From: Burkholderia stabilis
GTDB taxonomy: Bacteria; Pseudomonadota; Gammaproteobacteria; Burkholderiales; Burkholderiaceae
NCBI RefSeq assembly: GCF_001742165.1
Contig: NZ_CP016443.1
Location: 1,302,001-1,366,000 of the forward strand
Reading direction: 5' to 3'
DNA: 64,000 bases
Positions 9,963 to 19,034 of the stretch are shown in pieces. Positions within the stretch are counted from its first letter, which is position 1, and each line of letters starts with the position of its first letter. The notes under the pieces are model-generated. The model was given only the letters and a program-made list of their open reading frames with translations, did not search any database and had not been told where the DNA came from. The position numbers were made by a program, and so were the translations under genes.

Positions 9963-11363
9963 ATGAATGTGCGGATCGCCATCGTTGGCACGGGCTACGT
10001 CGGGCTCGTGAGCGGCGCATGCTTTGCGGATCTCGGGCACGACGTCGTCTGCATCGACAACAATCGCGGCAAGATCGACGCGCTGAACGACGGCCGCATG
10101 CCGATCTACGAACCGGGCCTCGACGCCGTCGTCGCACGCAACGTCGAACGCGGCACGCTGCGCTTCAGCAGCGACCTGGCGGCGAGCGTGAGCGATCGCG
10201 ACGCGGTGTTCATCGCGGTCGGCACGCCGGCGCAGCCGGGCACCGATCACGCGGACCTGCAGTACGTCGAGGCGGCCGCGCGCGAGATCGCGTCGAACCT
10301 GACCGGCTTCGCGGTCGTCGTCACCAAGTCGACGGTGCCGGTCGGCACGAACCGGATCGTCAAGCAAATCGTCGAGCAATACGCGCCGGCCGGCATCGAC
10401 GCGGCGATCGCGTCGAATCCGGAGTTCCTGCGCGAAGGATCGGCGCTCGACGATTTCATGCATCCGGACCGCGTCGTGTTCGGCGCCGAGCATCCGCGCG
10501 CGATCGAGATCATGAAGGCGATCTACGCGCCGCTCGAAGCGACGGGCCATCTCGTGCTCGCCACCGAAATCGAAACCGCCGAACTCGTGAAGTACGCGGC
10601 GAACGCGTTCCTCGCGGTGAAGATCAGCTACATCAACGAAATCTCGGATCTGTGCGAAGCGGTCGGCGCCGACGTCGAGCTGGTCGCGAACGGAATGGGC
10701 CTCGACCGCCGCATCGGCGCGTCGTTCCTCAAGGCCGGCCCCGGCTGGGGCGGCTCGTGCTTCCCGAAGGACACGCGCGCGCTGAAAGCGACGGCCTCCA
10801 AGCACGCGGTGCCGCTGCGCATCGTCAGCGCGGCGATCGAATCGAACGCGCTGCGCAAGGAACAGATCCTGCGCCGCATCGAGAAGGCCTGCGGCGGTTC
10901 GATCAAGGACAAGCGCATCGCCGTGCTCGGCCTCACGTTCAAAGGGCAGACCGACGACGTGCGCGAAAGCCCGAGCATCGACGTGATCCAGTTGCTCGTC
11001 GGCGCGGGCGCGCATATCCGCGCGTACGACCCCGCGCGTCCGCACGAGGCGTCGCGGCTGCTGCCGCAGGTATTCATGGAAGGCTCCGCGACCGACGCCG
11101 TGCGCAGCGCGGACGCCGTCGTCGTGATGACCGAGTGGAAGGCGTTCGAGACGCTCGACCTCACCGACCTGGCGGACCACATGGCCGATCCCGTGATGCT
11201 CGACATGCGCAACCTGTTCAGCGAACGGCTGGCGGTCGACAGCGGGTTTCGGCGCTACGAGCGCATCGGCCGCACGTGCAGCGAGCGCGCGCCGGCGGAC
11301 CCGGCAGAACCCCAACCTGCAAACGAGGACACCCGGCTGCCTCGCAGCCTGCTTCACGACTGA
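9963..11363 (+). CDS. udg: UDP-glucose 6-dehydrogenase
   Basis: A 466-residue enzyme that oxidises UDP-glucose to UDP-glucuronate with two NAD+. The N-terminal Rossmann motif GTGYVGLVSG lies at about residues 8-17. The catalytic cysteine segment GPGWGGSCFPKDT is intact, as are VTKSTVPVGT and the C-terminal GLTFKGQTDDVRESPS. The last 45 residues or so, after NLFSERLA, form a non-conserved Pro/Arg-rich tail not needed in most homologues. AGGGGAACAACC precedes the ATG. It supplies the substrate of the decarboxylase in the same operon, so UDP-GlcA and UDP-xylose are the predicted activated sugars of this locus. Confidence 0.93.
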   Translation: MNVRIAIVGTGYVGLVSGACFADLGHDVVCIDNNRGKIDALNDGRMPIYEPGLDAVVARNVERGTLRFSSDLAASVSDRDAVFIAVGTPAQPGTDHADLQYVEAAAREIASNLTGFAVVVTKSTVPVGTNRIVKQIVEQYAPAGIDAAIASNPEFLREGSALDDFMHPDRVVFGAEHPRAIEIMKAIYAPLEATGHLVLATEIETAELVKYAANAFLAVKISYINEISDLCEAVGADVELVANGMGLDRRIGASFLKAGPGWGGSCFPKDTRALKATASKHAVPLRIVSAAIESNALRKEQILRRIEKACGGSIKDKRIAVLGLTFKGQTDDVRESPSIDVIQLLVGAGAHIRAYDPARPHEASRLLPQVFMEGSATDAVRSADAVVVMTEWKAFETLDLTDLADHMADPVMLDMRNLFSERLAVDSGFRRYERIGRTCSERAPADPAEPQPANEDTRLPRSLLHD

Positions 11364-11389
11364 TGATCTGACCTTGACGGGAGAGCACC

Positions 11390-14050
11390 ATGAAGAAGCT
11401 GGTTGCATCGCTTGCCGGCGGCCTGGCCCCGGACGCCACCGATACCGCCGATACCCCCGATACCGAAGCAGATCGCGCCGGCGCGCGGGAAGCCGACATC
11501 CCGCTCGTCGTCCCGCTGATGGACAGCGGGACCAAGTTCATCTTCCAGATCCTCGCGCTGTGCTGGTTCGTCGCGCTCGGCATCTTCTGGCGCTGGTGGC
11601 TGCGCGACGATCACTACGTCGATGCGTTCCGCTTCGGCGTCAACTGCTTCGTGCTGTTCTGGACCACCTTCATTCCCGGCTATTTCATCTTCATCATCCG
11701 CTCGGCAGTCGTGCCGAACCCCGCGCTGGCGGTGCCGCGCGACTGGCGCGTCGCGATGGTCGTCACGAAGGCGCCGTCCGAGCCGTTCGACATCGTCCGC
11801 ACGACGCTGCTCGCGATGCTCGACCAGACCTATCCGCACGACACCTGGCTCGCCGATGAAGACCCGACGCCCGAGACGCTCGACTGGTGCCGCGAACATG
11901 GCGTATTCGTGTCGACGCGGCGCGGTATCGCCGCCTATCACCGGACGAGCTGGCCGCGCCGGACCCGTTGCAAGGAAGGCAATCTCGCGTACTTCTACGA
12001 CATGTATGGCTACGACAACTACGATTTCGTGTCGCAGCTCGACGCCGATCACGTGCCGACCCGCACCTATCTCGAGGAAATGCTGCGTCCGTTCGTCGAT
12101 CCGGAAGTCGGCTACGTGTCGGCGCCGAGCATCTGCGACAGCAACGCGGCGCAGAGCTGGAGCGCGCGCGGCCGCGTGAACGTCGAAGGGCCGCTGCACG
12201 GCACGATGCAGGCCGGTTATGCGGGCGGCCTCGCGCCGCTGTGCATCGGCTCGCACTACGCGGTGCGCTGCCGCGCGCTGCGCGAGATCGGTGGGCTCGG
12301 GCCCGAGCTCGCCGAGGATCACTCGACCACGATGATCTTCAATTCGAAAGGCTGGCGCGGCATGCACGCGCTGAACGCGATCGCGAACGGCGAAGGGCCG
12401 CGCACGTTCGCCGACCTGGCCACGCAGGAATTCCAGTGGTCCAAGAGCGTGATGATCATCATGCTGCGCTATACGCGCCGTTATTTCGGCGGCCTGCCGC
12501 CGAAGCTGAAGGCGCAGTTCCTGTTCTGCCAACTGTGGTATCCGCTGTGCGCGCTCGCGATGGCCGGCAGTGTCGTGATTCCGGTCGTCGCGCTGCTGAC
12601 CGGCCGCGTATGGGCGCACGTCGATTACCTCACGTACCTCGCCTACGCGCTGCCGCTCAGCGTGCTGATCCTCTGCGTCGTGACCTGGGCCACGCATTCG
12701 ACCCGGTCGTGCCGCCCGCTGAACACCAGGCTGCTGTCGTGGGAAGGGCTGTCGTTCGTGTTCGCGCGCTGGCCGTGGGTCGTGCTCGGCTGCGCATCGG
12801 CGCTGTTCGACTGCGTGCGCGGCAAGGAATTCGCGTTCAAGGTCACGCCGAAGGGCGGCGCAATCGAGCAGGACGCGCCGCTGCGCGTGGTCGCGCCGTA
12901 CCTGCTGATCTCGCTGTTCTGCAGCCTGCCCGTCGTCACGGTCGAGAATCCGCGCAACGCCGCCGGCTTCTATCTGTTCTCGACGCTGACGAGCATCCTG
13001 TACCTGGTGATCGCGGCCGTCGTCGCGGTGAATCACGGCAGGGAGCAAGGGCTCGACGCGTCGGCGTTCAGGCAGATGTTCTTCAGCCGGCTGCCCGTGC
13101 GCAACGCGCTGTTCGTGTTCGCGCTCGCGATGCTGTTGACGGGCATCGGGTTGCGCGCGCCGAAAGGCTGGCAGGCGATGATGTGGCGCTCGGGGCTGCC
13201 GGCCGTCGTCGCGCCCGTGCCGGGCCAGCCGGTCAAGCAGCCCGAGCTCGGCGCGTACGATCCGGACAGGACGTTCGCGGCCGATTCGAATCTCGCGTTC
13301 GATCACGTGTTCGTGTCGTGGAACGCGCCCGATATCGGCGACGAAATCGGCGACGCCTACCGGGATGCGCAGTCGAGGAACCGCTCGCTGATGCTGACCG
13401 TCGAGCCGTGGGCAGCCGACGGTACGCGACAAGGCGCGCTGCTCGAGGACATCGCGCACGGCCGTTACGACGCGCGCATCGCGGCCCTCTGCTCGACGCT
13501 CGCGGCGCTGAAGGGCTCCGTGTTCGTGCGCTGGGGCCACGAGATGGAGACGGACACGGGGCGTTATCCGTGGGCCGTCGGCGACGCATCGGCATACGTC
13601 GACGCCTACCGGCGGGTCGTGACCGCATGCAGGAAGATGACCGACCGGCTGCGCTTCGTGTGGTCGCCGGCCGGCAACCGGAATCTCGACGACTATTTCC
13701 CGGGGCGCGGTTACGTGGACGTCGTCGGCCTGTCCGTATTCGACTGCCCGCGCTGCGCGGTCTGGCCGACCGGCGGCCACTTCTCCGCCGCGAGCATCCT
13801 GCGGACCAAGTACGAGCGGGTGACCGACTACGGGCTGCCGGTGATGGTCACGGAGCTCGGCATCGACGGGTCGAATGCACGCAAGCGCGACGAACTCGAC
13901 GAATTCCAGCGCTCGCTGTGGCGCTATCCGCTGCTGAAGGCCGTGGTCTACTTCAACGCGGTCGATACGCCCGGCGCGTGGCCGGCGCGCTATGTGCCGG
14001 ACTGGCGGATCGCGCCGGCGTTCCTGCAAACGGAAATCGTCGCGAAATGA
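11390..14050 (+). CDS. Membrane GT2 polysaccharide synthase fused to a GH26 glycosidase domain
   Basis: An 886-residue fusion. Two N-terminal membrane segments (about 50-70 and 83-104) lead into a cytosolic GT2 domain of the cellulose-synthase type, with D218-A-D220 (metal/UDP site), ED at 309-310 (catalytic base region, AEDHS) and QEFQW (346-350) standing in for the usual QxxRW. More membrane segments follow up to about residue 590. The C-terminal part (about 615-880) is GH26-like: RWGHE with Glu718 as acid/base and VTELG with Glu822 as nucleophile, 104 residues apart as in beta-mannanases. Its placement after the last membrane segment suggests a periplasmic location. The chain made and the reason for the attached hydrolase are unknown. 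It is the last gene of the operon and converges on the AraC gene; a GC-rich palindrome lies between the two stops (14056-14069). Confidence 0.85.
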   Translation: MKKLVASLAGGLAPDATDTADTPDTEADRAGAREADIPLVVPLMDSGTKFIFQILALCWFVALGIFWRWWLRDDHYVDAFRFGVNCFVLFWTTFIPGYFIFIIRSAVVPNPALAVPRDWRVAMVVTKAPSEPFDIVRTTLLAMLDQTYPHDTWLADEDPTPETLDWCREHGVFVSTRRGIAAYHRTSWPRRTRCKEGNLAYFYDMYGYDNYDFVSQLDADHVPTRTYLEEMLRPFVDPEVGYVSAPSICDSNAAQSWSARGRVNVEGPLHGTMQAGYAGGLAPLCIGSHYAVRCRALREIGGLGPELAEDHSTTMIFNSKGWRGMHALNAIANGEGPRTFADLATQEFQWSKSVMIIMLRYTRRYFGGLPPKLKAQFLFCQLWYPLCALAMAGSVVIPVVALLTGRVWAHVDYLTYLAYALPLSVLILCVVTWATHSTRSCRPLNTRLLSWEGLSFVFARWPWVVLGCASALFDCVRGKEFAFKVTPKGGAIEQDAPLRVVAPYLLISLFCSLPVVTVENPRNAAGFYLFSTLTSILYLVIAAVVAVNHGREQGLDASAFRQMFFSRLPVRNALFVFALAMLLTGIGLRAPKGWQAMMWRSGLPAVVAPVPGQPVKQPELGAYDPDRTFAADSNLAFDHVFVSWNAPDIGDEIGDAYRDAQSRNRSLMLTVEPWAADGTRQGALLEDIAHGRYDARIAALCSTLAALKGSVFVRWGHEMETDTGRYPWAVGDASAYVDAYRRVVTACRKMTDRLRFVWSPAGNRNLDDYFPGRGYVDVVGLSVFDCPRCAVWPTGGHFSAASILRTKYERVTDYGLPVMVTELGIDGSNARKRDELDEFQRSLWRYPLLKAVVYFNAVDTPGAWPARYVPDWRIAPAFLQTEIVAK

Positions 14051-14069
14051 CCGGCGGCCGGCGCCGGCC

Positions 14070-14993
14070 TCACCCGAGCAGCTCCTTCTTCCTCAGGTGC
14101 ACGACGTCGCGCATCGGCGGCGCGCCGAACAGCCGGCTGTATTCGCGGCTGAACTGCGACGCGCTTTCGTAGCCGACGACGGCGGCCACCGACCCGACGT
14201 CGCCGCCCTGGCGCAGCAACAGCCGCCGCGCCTCGTGCAGCCGCAACTGCTTCTGGTACTGCAGCGGGCTCAGCGTCGTCACGTGCTTGAAATGATGATG
14301 CAGCGACGACACGCTCATGTTGACCGCCTGCGCGAGCGTCTCGACGCGCATCGGCTCCGCGAAGTGATCGCGAATCCATTCGATCGCGCGCGCGATCCGG
14401 TGCGTCTGGCTGCCCGCGATGGCCATGTGGCGCAGCCGCGTGCCCTGCCCGCTCGTCATCAGCCGGTACAGCAGTTCCTTTTCGATCAGCGGCGCGACGA
14501 CCGGAATGTCCGCCGGCGTATCGAGCAACCGTAACAAGCGCAGCGCGGCGTCGAGCAGCGGCGGCGTCAGCTCGGCGAGCGCGATCCCCTCGCCTTCGGG
14601 CCCCGCGTCGGGCTCCGGCAACCGCATCTCGGCCGCGAGTTCGACGATCCGCTGCGGATCGAGCGTCAGCGACAGGCACAGGTAAGGCGCGTCCGGTGAT
14701 GCGCGCGTCACGCGCGACAGGATCGGCAAGTCGATCGACGTAATCAGGCAATTCTGCGAATCGTATTCGTACGCCTGGCCGGCGACGATCACGCGCTTCG
14801 CGCCCTGCGCGGCGATCACGAGCGCGGCCCGCGACACCGTGCAGCCGAGATCGACCGGACGCGCGTGCCGGTGCAGCATCAGGCCCGGCACGGCCGTGGC
14901 ATGCGAGCCGTCCGCCGGCGCGAAGCGGCCGATCAGCGACGCCAGTTCGCGCCGCCCGGATTCGCGCGACGCCGCGATATCGGTCATGTCCAT
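14070..14993 (-). CDS. AraC-family regulator with AraC_N cupin domain
   Basis: A 307-residue regulator. The N-terminal half (about 25-190, RHARPVDLGCTVSRAALVIAAQG onward) resembles the AraC_N cupin-like ligand domain. The C-terminal half carries two helix-turn-helix motifs (VETLAQAVNMSVSSLHHHFK and VGSVAAVVGYESASQFSREYSRLFG). The start at 14993 has TGAGGATT in front; an earlier in-frame start would translate the promoter repeats. It is divergent from the iorA/iorB-type genes and probably controls them. This subfamily often sits beside oxidoreductases. Confidence 0.88.
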   Translation of the reverse strand: MDMTDIAASRESGRRELASLIGRFAPADGSHATAVPGLMLHRHARPVDLGCTVSRAALVIAAQGAKRVIVAGQAYEYDSQNCLITSIDLPILSRVTRASPDAPYLCLSLTLDPQRIVELAAEMRLPEPDAGPEGEGIALAELTPPLLDAALRLLRLLDTPADIPVVAPLIEKELLYRLMTSGQGTRLRHMAIAGSQTHRIARAIEWIRDHFAEPMRVETLAQAVNMSVSSLHHHFKHVTTLSPLQYQKQLRLHEARRLLLRQGGDVGSVAAVVGYESASQFSREYSRLFGAPPMRDVVHLRKKELLG

Positions 14994-15059
14994 GACGAAT
15001 CCTCGATTGATTTCCCCGTGTCGCGGGAGCATAGCGAAACGGCTCGCAGCGTGCCGGGG

Positions 15060-15093
15060 ATTTGCAGGATTGTTCAACAAATTTGCAGGATTG
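15060..15093. promoter_or_regulatory. Tandem 13-bp direct repeats in the AraC/iorA intergenic region
   Basis: ATTTGCAGGATTG is present at 15060-15072 and 15081-15093, a 21-bp period (two helical turns). Head-to-tail repeats at this spacing are the usual operator form for AraC-type regulators, so this is a likely binding site of the divergent AraC protein. Confidence 0.62.
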
Positions 15094-15174
15094 GGTAGAC
15101 GCAAATTCTGCGTGCTCGCGCACACTCCCCGCTAACCTGCCGGCATGGCGGGTTTTCCCCATGGAGACATAAAA

Positions 15175-15636
15175 ATGCCTACCTCGTTTGTCCTGAACGG
15201 CAAGAACGTCACGCTCGACGCCGATCCGTCGATGCCCGTCCTCTGGGCGATCCGCGAGCACGCGGGACTGACCGGCACGAAGTTCGGCTGCGGCATGGCG
15301 CAGTGCGGCGCGTGCACGGTGCATCTGGAAGGCCAGCCCGTCCGCTCGTGCGTGCTGCCGCTCGCCGGCATCGCGGGCAAGCACATCACGACGATCGAAG
15401 GCCTGCAAAGCAAGCCCGCGAAAGCCGTGCAGGCTGCATGGGTCAAGCTGCAGGTGCCGCAATGCGGCTACTGCCAGTCCGGCCAGATCATGTCGGCCAC
15501 CGCGCTGCTCGAACAGAATCCGAAGCCGACCGACACGGACATCGACGCCGCGATGAACGGCAACCTGTGCCGCTGTGCGACCTACGCCCGCATCCGGGCC
15601 GCGATCCACGACGCAGCCGCGACGCTGGGAGCCTGA
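15175..15636 (+). CDS. 2Fe-2S subunit of a molybdenum hydroxylase (IorA-like)
   Basis: A 153-residue electron-transfer subunit with two [2Fe-2S] clusters. The plant-ferredoxin cluster is [12 protein letters not shown] plus a downstream Cys (about residues 40-62); the second cluster is CGYCQSGQ and LCRCATY (about 97-138). These motifs define the small subunit of isoquinoline 1-oxidoreductase and aldehyde oxidase-type enzymes. GGAGA stands 8 bases before the ATG at 15175. The catalytic subunit follows 2 bases after its stop. Electrons would pass from the molybdenum centre to an external acceptor; the natural substrate is not predictable. Confidence 0.92.
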   Translation: MPTSFVLNGKNVTLDADPSMPVLWAIREHAGLTGTKFGCGMAQCGACTVHLEGQPVRSCVLPLAGIAGKHITTIEGLQSKPAKAVQAAWVKLQVPQCGYCQSGQIMSATALLEQNPKPTDTDIDAAMNGNLCRCATYARIRAAIHDAAATLGA

Positions 15637-15638
15637 CC

Positions 15639-17849
15639 ATGACGATCGAACTCGACAACCCCGGTTCGGTGCAACCGTCGCGCCGCACGTTCCTGAAAGC
15701 CGCGGGCGCCGCGGCCGCCGTCAGCCTGACGATCGGCTTCGAATGGGCCGGCCTCGGCCGCCGCGCGCTCGCCGCGACCGCGCCCGCCGCCGATTTCGCG
15801 CCGAACGCATTCCTGCGCATCACGCCCGACGGCGCCGTCACGGTGATCGCGAAACACGTCGAACTGGGCCAGGGCGCCTATACGGGCATCGCGACGATCG
15901 TCGCCGAGGAACTCGATGCCGACTGGTCGAGCGTGCGCGTCGAAAGCGCGCCGGCCGATGCGAAGCGCTACGCGAACCTCGCGTTCGGCACGATGCAGGG
16001 CACGGGCGGCAGCTCGGCGATGGCGAACTCGTGGCAGCAACTGCGCGAAGCGGGCGGCAAGGCCCGCGCGATGCTCGTGTCGGCCGCGGCGGCCCGCTGG
16101 AAGGTGCCGGCCGGCGAGCTGACGACCGCAAACGGCGTCGTCACGCACGCGAAGAGCGGCAAGACGGCCGCGTACGGCACGCTCGTCGCCGATGCGTCGA
16201 AGCTGCCCGTACCGGACAAGGTCGCGCTGAAGCAGCCGGCCGATTTCAAGCTGATCGGGCACCGGATTCCGCGCGTCGACGCCTCGGCGAAGTCGAACGG
16301 CACCGCGCATTTCACGCTCGACACGACCTTCCCCGGCATGCGAGTCGCGCTGCTGCAGCGCCCGCCGCGCTTCGGCGCGACGGTGAAATCCTTCGACGCG
16401 ACGGCCGCGAAGGCCGTGCCGGGCGTCGTGGCGGTCGTGCAGGTGCCGCGCGGCGTCGCGGTCGTCGCGACCGGCTTCTGGGCCGCGAAACAGGGCCGCG
16501 ACGCGCTGAAGGTCGAATGGGACGAAACGAACGCCGAAAAGCGCAGCTCCGACGAGATCATGCGCGAATACCGGCAGCTCGCCGACAAGCCCGGCACGTC
16601 CGCGCGCAAGGACGGCGATGCCGATGCCGCGATCGCCGGCGCCGCGCGCAAGCTCGCCGCGACGTACGAATTCCCGTATCTCGCGCACGCGCCGATGGAG
16701 CCGCTCGACGCGGTCGTCAAACTGACGCCCGACAGTTGCGAGATCTGGGCCGGCGACCAGTTCCAGACGGTCGACCAGGGCAACGCGGCCCACGTCGCGG
16801 GCCTGAAGCCCGAGCAGGTGCAGATCCACACGCTGTACGCGGGCGGCAGCTTCGGCCGGCGCGCGAACGCGTGGTCGGACTACGTGGTCGAGGCCGTGTC
16901 GATCGCGAAGGCGCTCGGCGCGGACGGCAAGCCCGTCAAGCTGCAGTGGACGCGCGAGGACGACATCCAGGGCGGCCTCTACCGGCCGATGTACTTCCAC
17001 AAGCTCGACGCGGGGCTGACCGCGGACGGCCGGCTGGTCGGCTGGCGCCACCGGATCGTCGGCCAGTCGATCCTCGCCGGCACGCCGTTCGAGGCGTTCA
17101 TGGTCAAGAACGGCGTCGACGCGACATCGGTCGAGGGCGCGGCGAACCTGCCGTACGCGGTGCCGAACGTGTCGGTGGAACTCGCGACCGCAAAGACCGG
17201 CGTGCCGGTGCTGTGGTGGCGCGTGGTCGGCAGCTCGCACACGGCCTATGCGGTCGAGGCGTTCATCGACGAAGCCGCGCACGCGGCGGGCAAGGACCCG
17301 TACGCGTTCCGCCGCGACCTGCTCGCGAAGGAGCCGCGCATGCGCGCCGTGCTGGAACTGGCCGCGCAGAAAGCCGGCTGGGACCCGGCGAAACCGCTGC
17401 CGAAGGGGCGCGGGCGCGGGATTGCGGTGGCCGAGGCGTTCAAGAGCTATGTCGCGCAGGTGGCCGAGGTATCGGTCGACGCGGACGGCAAGGTGAAGGT
17501 CGAGCGCGTGGTGTGCGCGGTCGACTGCGGGATCGCGATCAATCCCGACATCGTCGCCGCGCAGATGGAGGGCGGCATCGGCTTCGGGCTCGGCGCGGTG
17601 ATGCACAGCGCGATCACGCTGAAGGACGGCCACGTCGAGCAGCGCAACTTCGACAGCTACCAGGTGCTGCGCATGGCGGAAATGCCGAAGGTCGAGGTGC
17701 ACATCGTGCCGTCGGCCGAGGCGCCGACCGGAGTCGGCGAGCCGGGCGTCGCGCCGGTCGGGCCGGCCGTCGCGAACGCGATCTTCGCGGCCACGGGCAA
17801 ACGGCATTACGTGCTGCCGTTCGATTCGGCGGATAGCGCGAAGGCGTGA
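15639..17849 (+). CDS. Molybdopterin catalytic subunit (IorB-like aldehyde/heterocycle oxidoreductase)
   Basis: A 736-residue large subunit of the xanthine-oxidase family that binds molybdopterin cytosine dinucleotide and hydroxylates N-heterocycles or aldehydes. A twin-arginine signal ([17 protein letters not shown], about residues 14-30) indicates folded export. The repeats of this family are seen: [32 protein letters not shown], the AHAPMEP segment, [18 protein letters not shown] and the C-terminal [23 protein letters not shown] with the catalytic Glu. It directly follows the Fe-S subunit. No cytochrome subunit is next to it, so the acceptor must be encoded elsewhere. Confidence 0.92.
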   Translation: MTIELDNPGSVQPSRRTFLKAAGAAAAVSLTIGFEWAGLGRRALAATAPAADFAPNAFLRITPDGAVTVIAKHVELGQGAYTGIATIVAEELDADWSSVRVESAPADAKRYANLAFGTMQGTGGSSAMANSWQQLREAGGKARAMLVSAAAARWKVPAGELTTANGVVTHAKSGKTAAYGTLVADASKLPVPDKVALKQPADFKLIGHRIPRVDASAKSNGTAHFTLDTTFPGMRVALLQRPPRFGATVKSFDATAAKAVPGVVAVVQVPRGVAVVATGFWAAKQGRDALKVEWDETNAEKRSSDEIMREYRQLADKPGTSARKDGDADAAIAGAARKLAATYEFPYLAHAPMEPLDAVVKLTPDSCEIWAGDQFQTVDQGNAAHVAGLKPEQVQIHTLYAGGSFGRRANAWSDYVVEAVSIAKALGADGKPVKLQWTREDDIQGGLYRPMYFHKLDAGLTADGRLVGWRHRIVGQSILAGTPFEAFMVKNGVDATSVEGAANLPYAVPNVSVELATAKTGVPVLWWRVVGSSHTAYAVEAFIDEAAHAAGKDPYAFRRDLLAKEPRMRAVLELAAQKAGWDPAKPLPKGRGRGIAVAEAFKSYVAQVAEVSVDADGKVKVERVVCAVDCGIAINPDIVAAQMEGGIGFGLGAVMHSAITLKDGHVEQRNFDSYQVLRMAEMPKVEVHIVPSAEAPTGVGEPGVAPVGPAVANAIFAATGKRHYVLPFDSADSAKA

Positions 17850-17868
17850 CGGGCAGGTAACAGCGCCG

Positions 17869-17902
17869 GCCGCGGGATGGCGACGTCCCGCGGCCTTTTT
17901 TA
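17869..17902 (+). terminator. Intrinsic terminator of the iorA-iorB operon
   Basis: Perfect 10-bp arms GGCCGCGGGA (17869-17878) and TCCCGCGGCC (17887-17896) with an 8-base loop and six T directly after, 20 bases past the iorB stop. Confidence 0.9.
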
Positions 17903-17993
17903 TCGGGAGCGGGCTCGCTCTGGGGCCTGACATCGGGTTCGCGGCCCGGCCCGCGCCCTGCGCAGCCTGCCCGGATTCCCGCCTCTCCCCACA

Positions 17994-18043
17994 CGTTACG
18001 TCAGACGTAACGCCCGTAACGTCGCCCCGCGATGCTACGTAAC
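17994..18043. promoter_or_regulatory. CGTAAC repeat cluster upstream of the OmpR-type regulator
   Basis: CGTTACGTC-A-GACGTAACG (17994-18012) is a perfect palindrome with 9-bp arms. Another CGTAACG follows at 18015-18021, and GCTACGTAAC near 18034-18043. These lie 190-240 bp before the regulator gene. An AT-rich stretch near 18093-18117 could be its promoter. GCTACGTNAC also occurs at the sctQ upstream motif, so the same protein may bind both. Confidence 0.5.
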
Positions 18044-18235
18044 AATCCTTCACCGTTGTTCCGTCCCCTTCGGAACATCTCCTCGTGCGCGGCGTTAAAA
18101 ATTCTTTTAAATTCAAGGCCGCCACGCCGCCAGCACCGGCTCCGGCGCCTGCCGGCGCGTCACCATCCGTTCCCTGGCCCGGAAGTTGCAACACATGACC
18201 CGCAAACACTCCTTTATGGACATGCGAGGGCCACC

Positions 18236-18634
18236 ATGGATTGCAAATACCTGTACATCGACAACATAAAAATCAACTTCGTGCGCCGCACGATCGAAAT
18301 CGACAACAAAGTCGTTGACGTTACGCCGCGTGAATTCGACGTCGTCGAATTCCTGCTCGACAACATGAACAAGATCGTGCCGCGGCAGGCAATCCAGGAA
18401 GCCGTTTGGGGCCGCGAACTCGGCGTGTCGTCGCGCACGCTCGACACCCATATCTCGCGTATCCGGTCGAAGCTGCAGCTCGATCACGACAAGAACCTGC
18501 GCATCATCCCGATCTACGCGGTCGGCTACCGCCTGGTGCTGTTCGGTGCGGCGATGACGCACGTCGAGCGCCACGACGCCGCGCCGATCCTGCGCGCGGC
18601 GCCGCAACCCGCGATGGCCGCCGACTACGCCTGA
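18236..18634 (+). CDS. OmpR/PhoB-type winged-helix regulator without receiver domain (132 aa)
   Basis: The protein consists almost only of a Trans_reg_C DNA-binding domain: VDVTPREFDVVEFLLDN (about 27-43), the recognition part VWGRELGVSSRTLDTHISRIRSKLQ (about 61-85) and the wing IIPIYAVGYRLVL (about 94-106). No receiver domain precedes it, so it is not a normal response regulator. Control must come from its own level, a partner or a membrane sensor. GAGGG lies before the ATG. It sits directly upstream of the first T3SS operon and is preceded by palindromes, so regulation of the T3SS is a reasonable guess but unproven. A short disordered tail (about 110-132) follows the domain. Confidence 0.85.
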   Translation: MDCKYLYIDNIKINFVRRTIEIDNKVVDVTPREFDVVEFLLDNMNKIVPRQAIQEAVWGRELGVSSRTLDTHISRIRSKLQLDHDKNLRIIPIYAVGYRLVLFGAAMTHVERHDAAPILRAAPQPAMAADYA

Positions 18635-18768
18635 CGACTCGCCCCGCGCGCCACCGGTTCGCGGCGCGCCGGCACCGATCCCCCACCGCGCCGCGCGCAA
18701 TCGCGGCGCTTCGCGGCTCGCCAGCCGGGCGAGCCATGGACGCCCGGCACGCCAGCCAGTCGCGACCC

Positions 18769-18798
18769 GACCGCCGCCTCCGGGCGGCGGTCGCTTTT
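18769..18798 (+). terminator. Intrinsic terminator after the OmpR-type regulator
   Basis: Perfect arms GACCGCCGCC (18769-18778) and GGCGGCGGTC (18783-18792) with a 4-base loop, then GC and TTTT. It separates the regulator from the sctQ operon. Confidence 0.75.
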
Positions 18799-18839
18799 CC
18801 CCGCCCGCCCCGCGCATCCCGCTCGATCGCATTGCATGG

Positions 18840-18871
18840 CGCTACGTGACGCCACGTCGGGCTTCGTAGCG
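18840..18871. promoter_or_regulatory. CGCTACG...CGTAGCG motif upstream of sctQ
   Basis: CGCTACG at 18840-18846 and TTCGTAGCG at 18863-18871 form an inverted repeat about 165 bp before sctQ. The same 9-mer and its complement occur upstream of the giant T3SS-linked gene and, in variant form, of sctV. Confidence 0.5.
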
Positions 18872-19034
18872 CCCCGCGCCCCATGCCGCCACGCGATGCG
18901 CACGACTACGGATTCCGGCGCGGCACGCGGCCGTCGCCATCCCTACAATCGACGCAGCAGCCGCGCGCCCCACCGCGCCACCGGCCCCCAAGAACAACCC
19001 GTCGAACCGACGCCGAATCCGCTCCGATCCCGCC

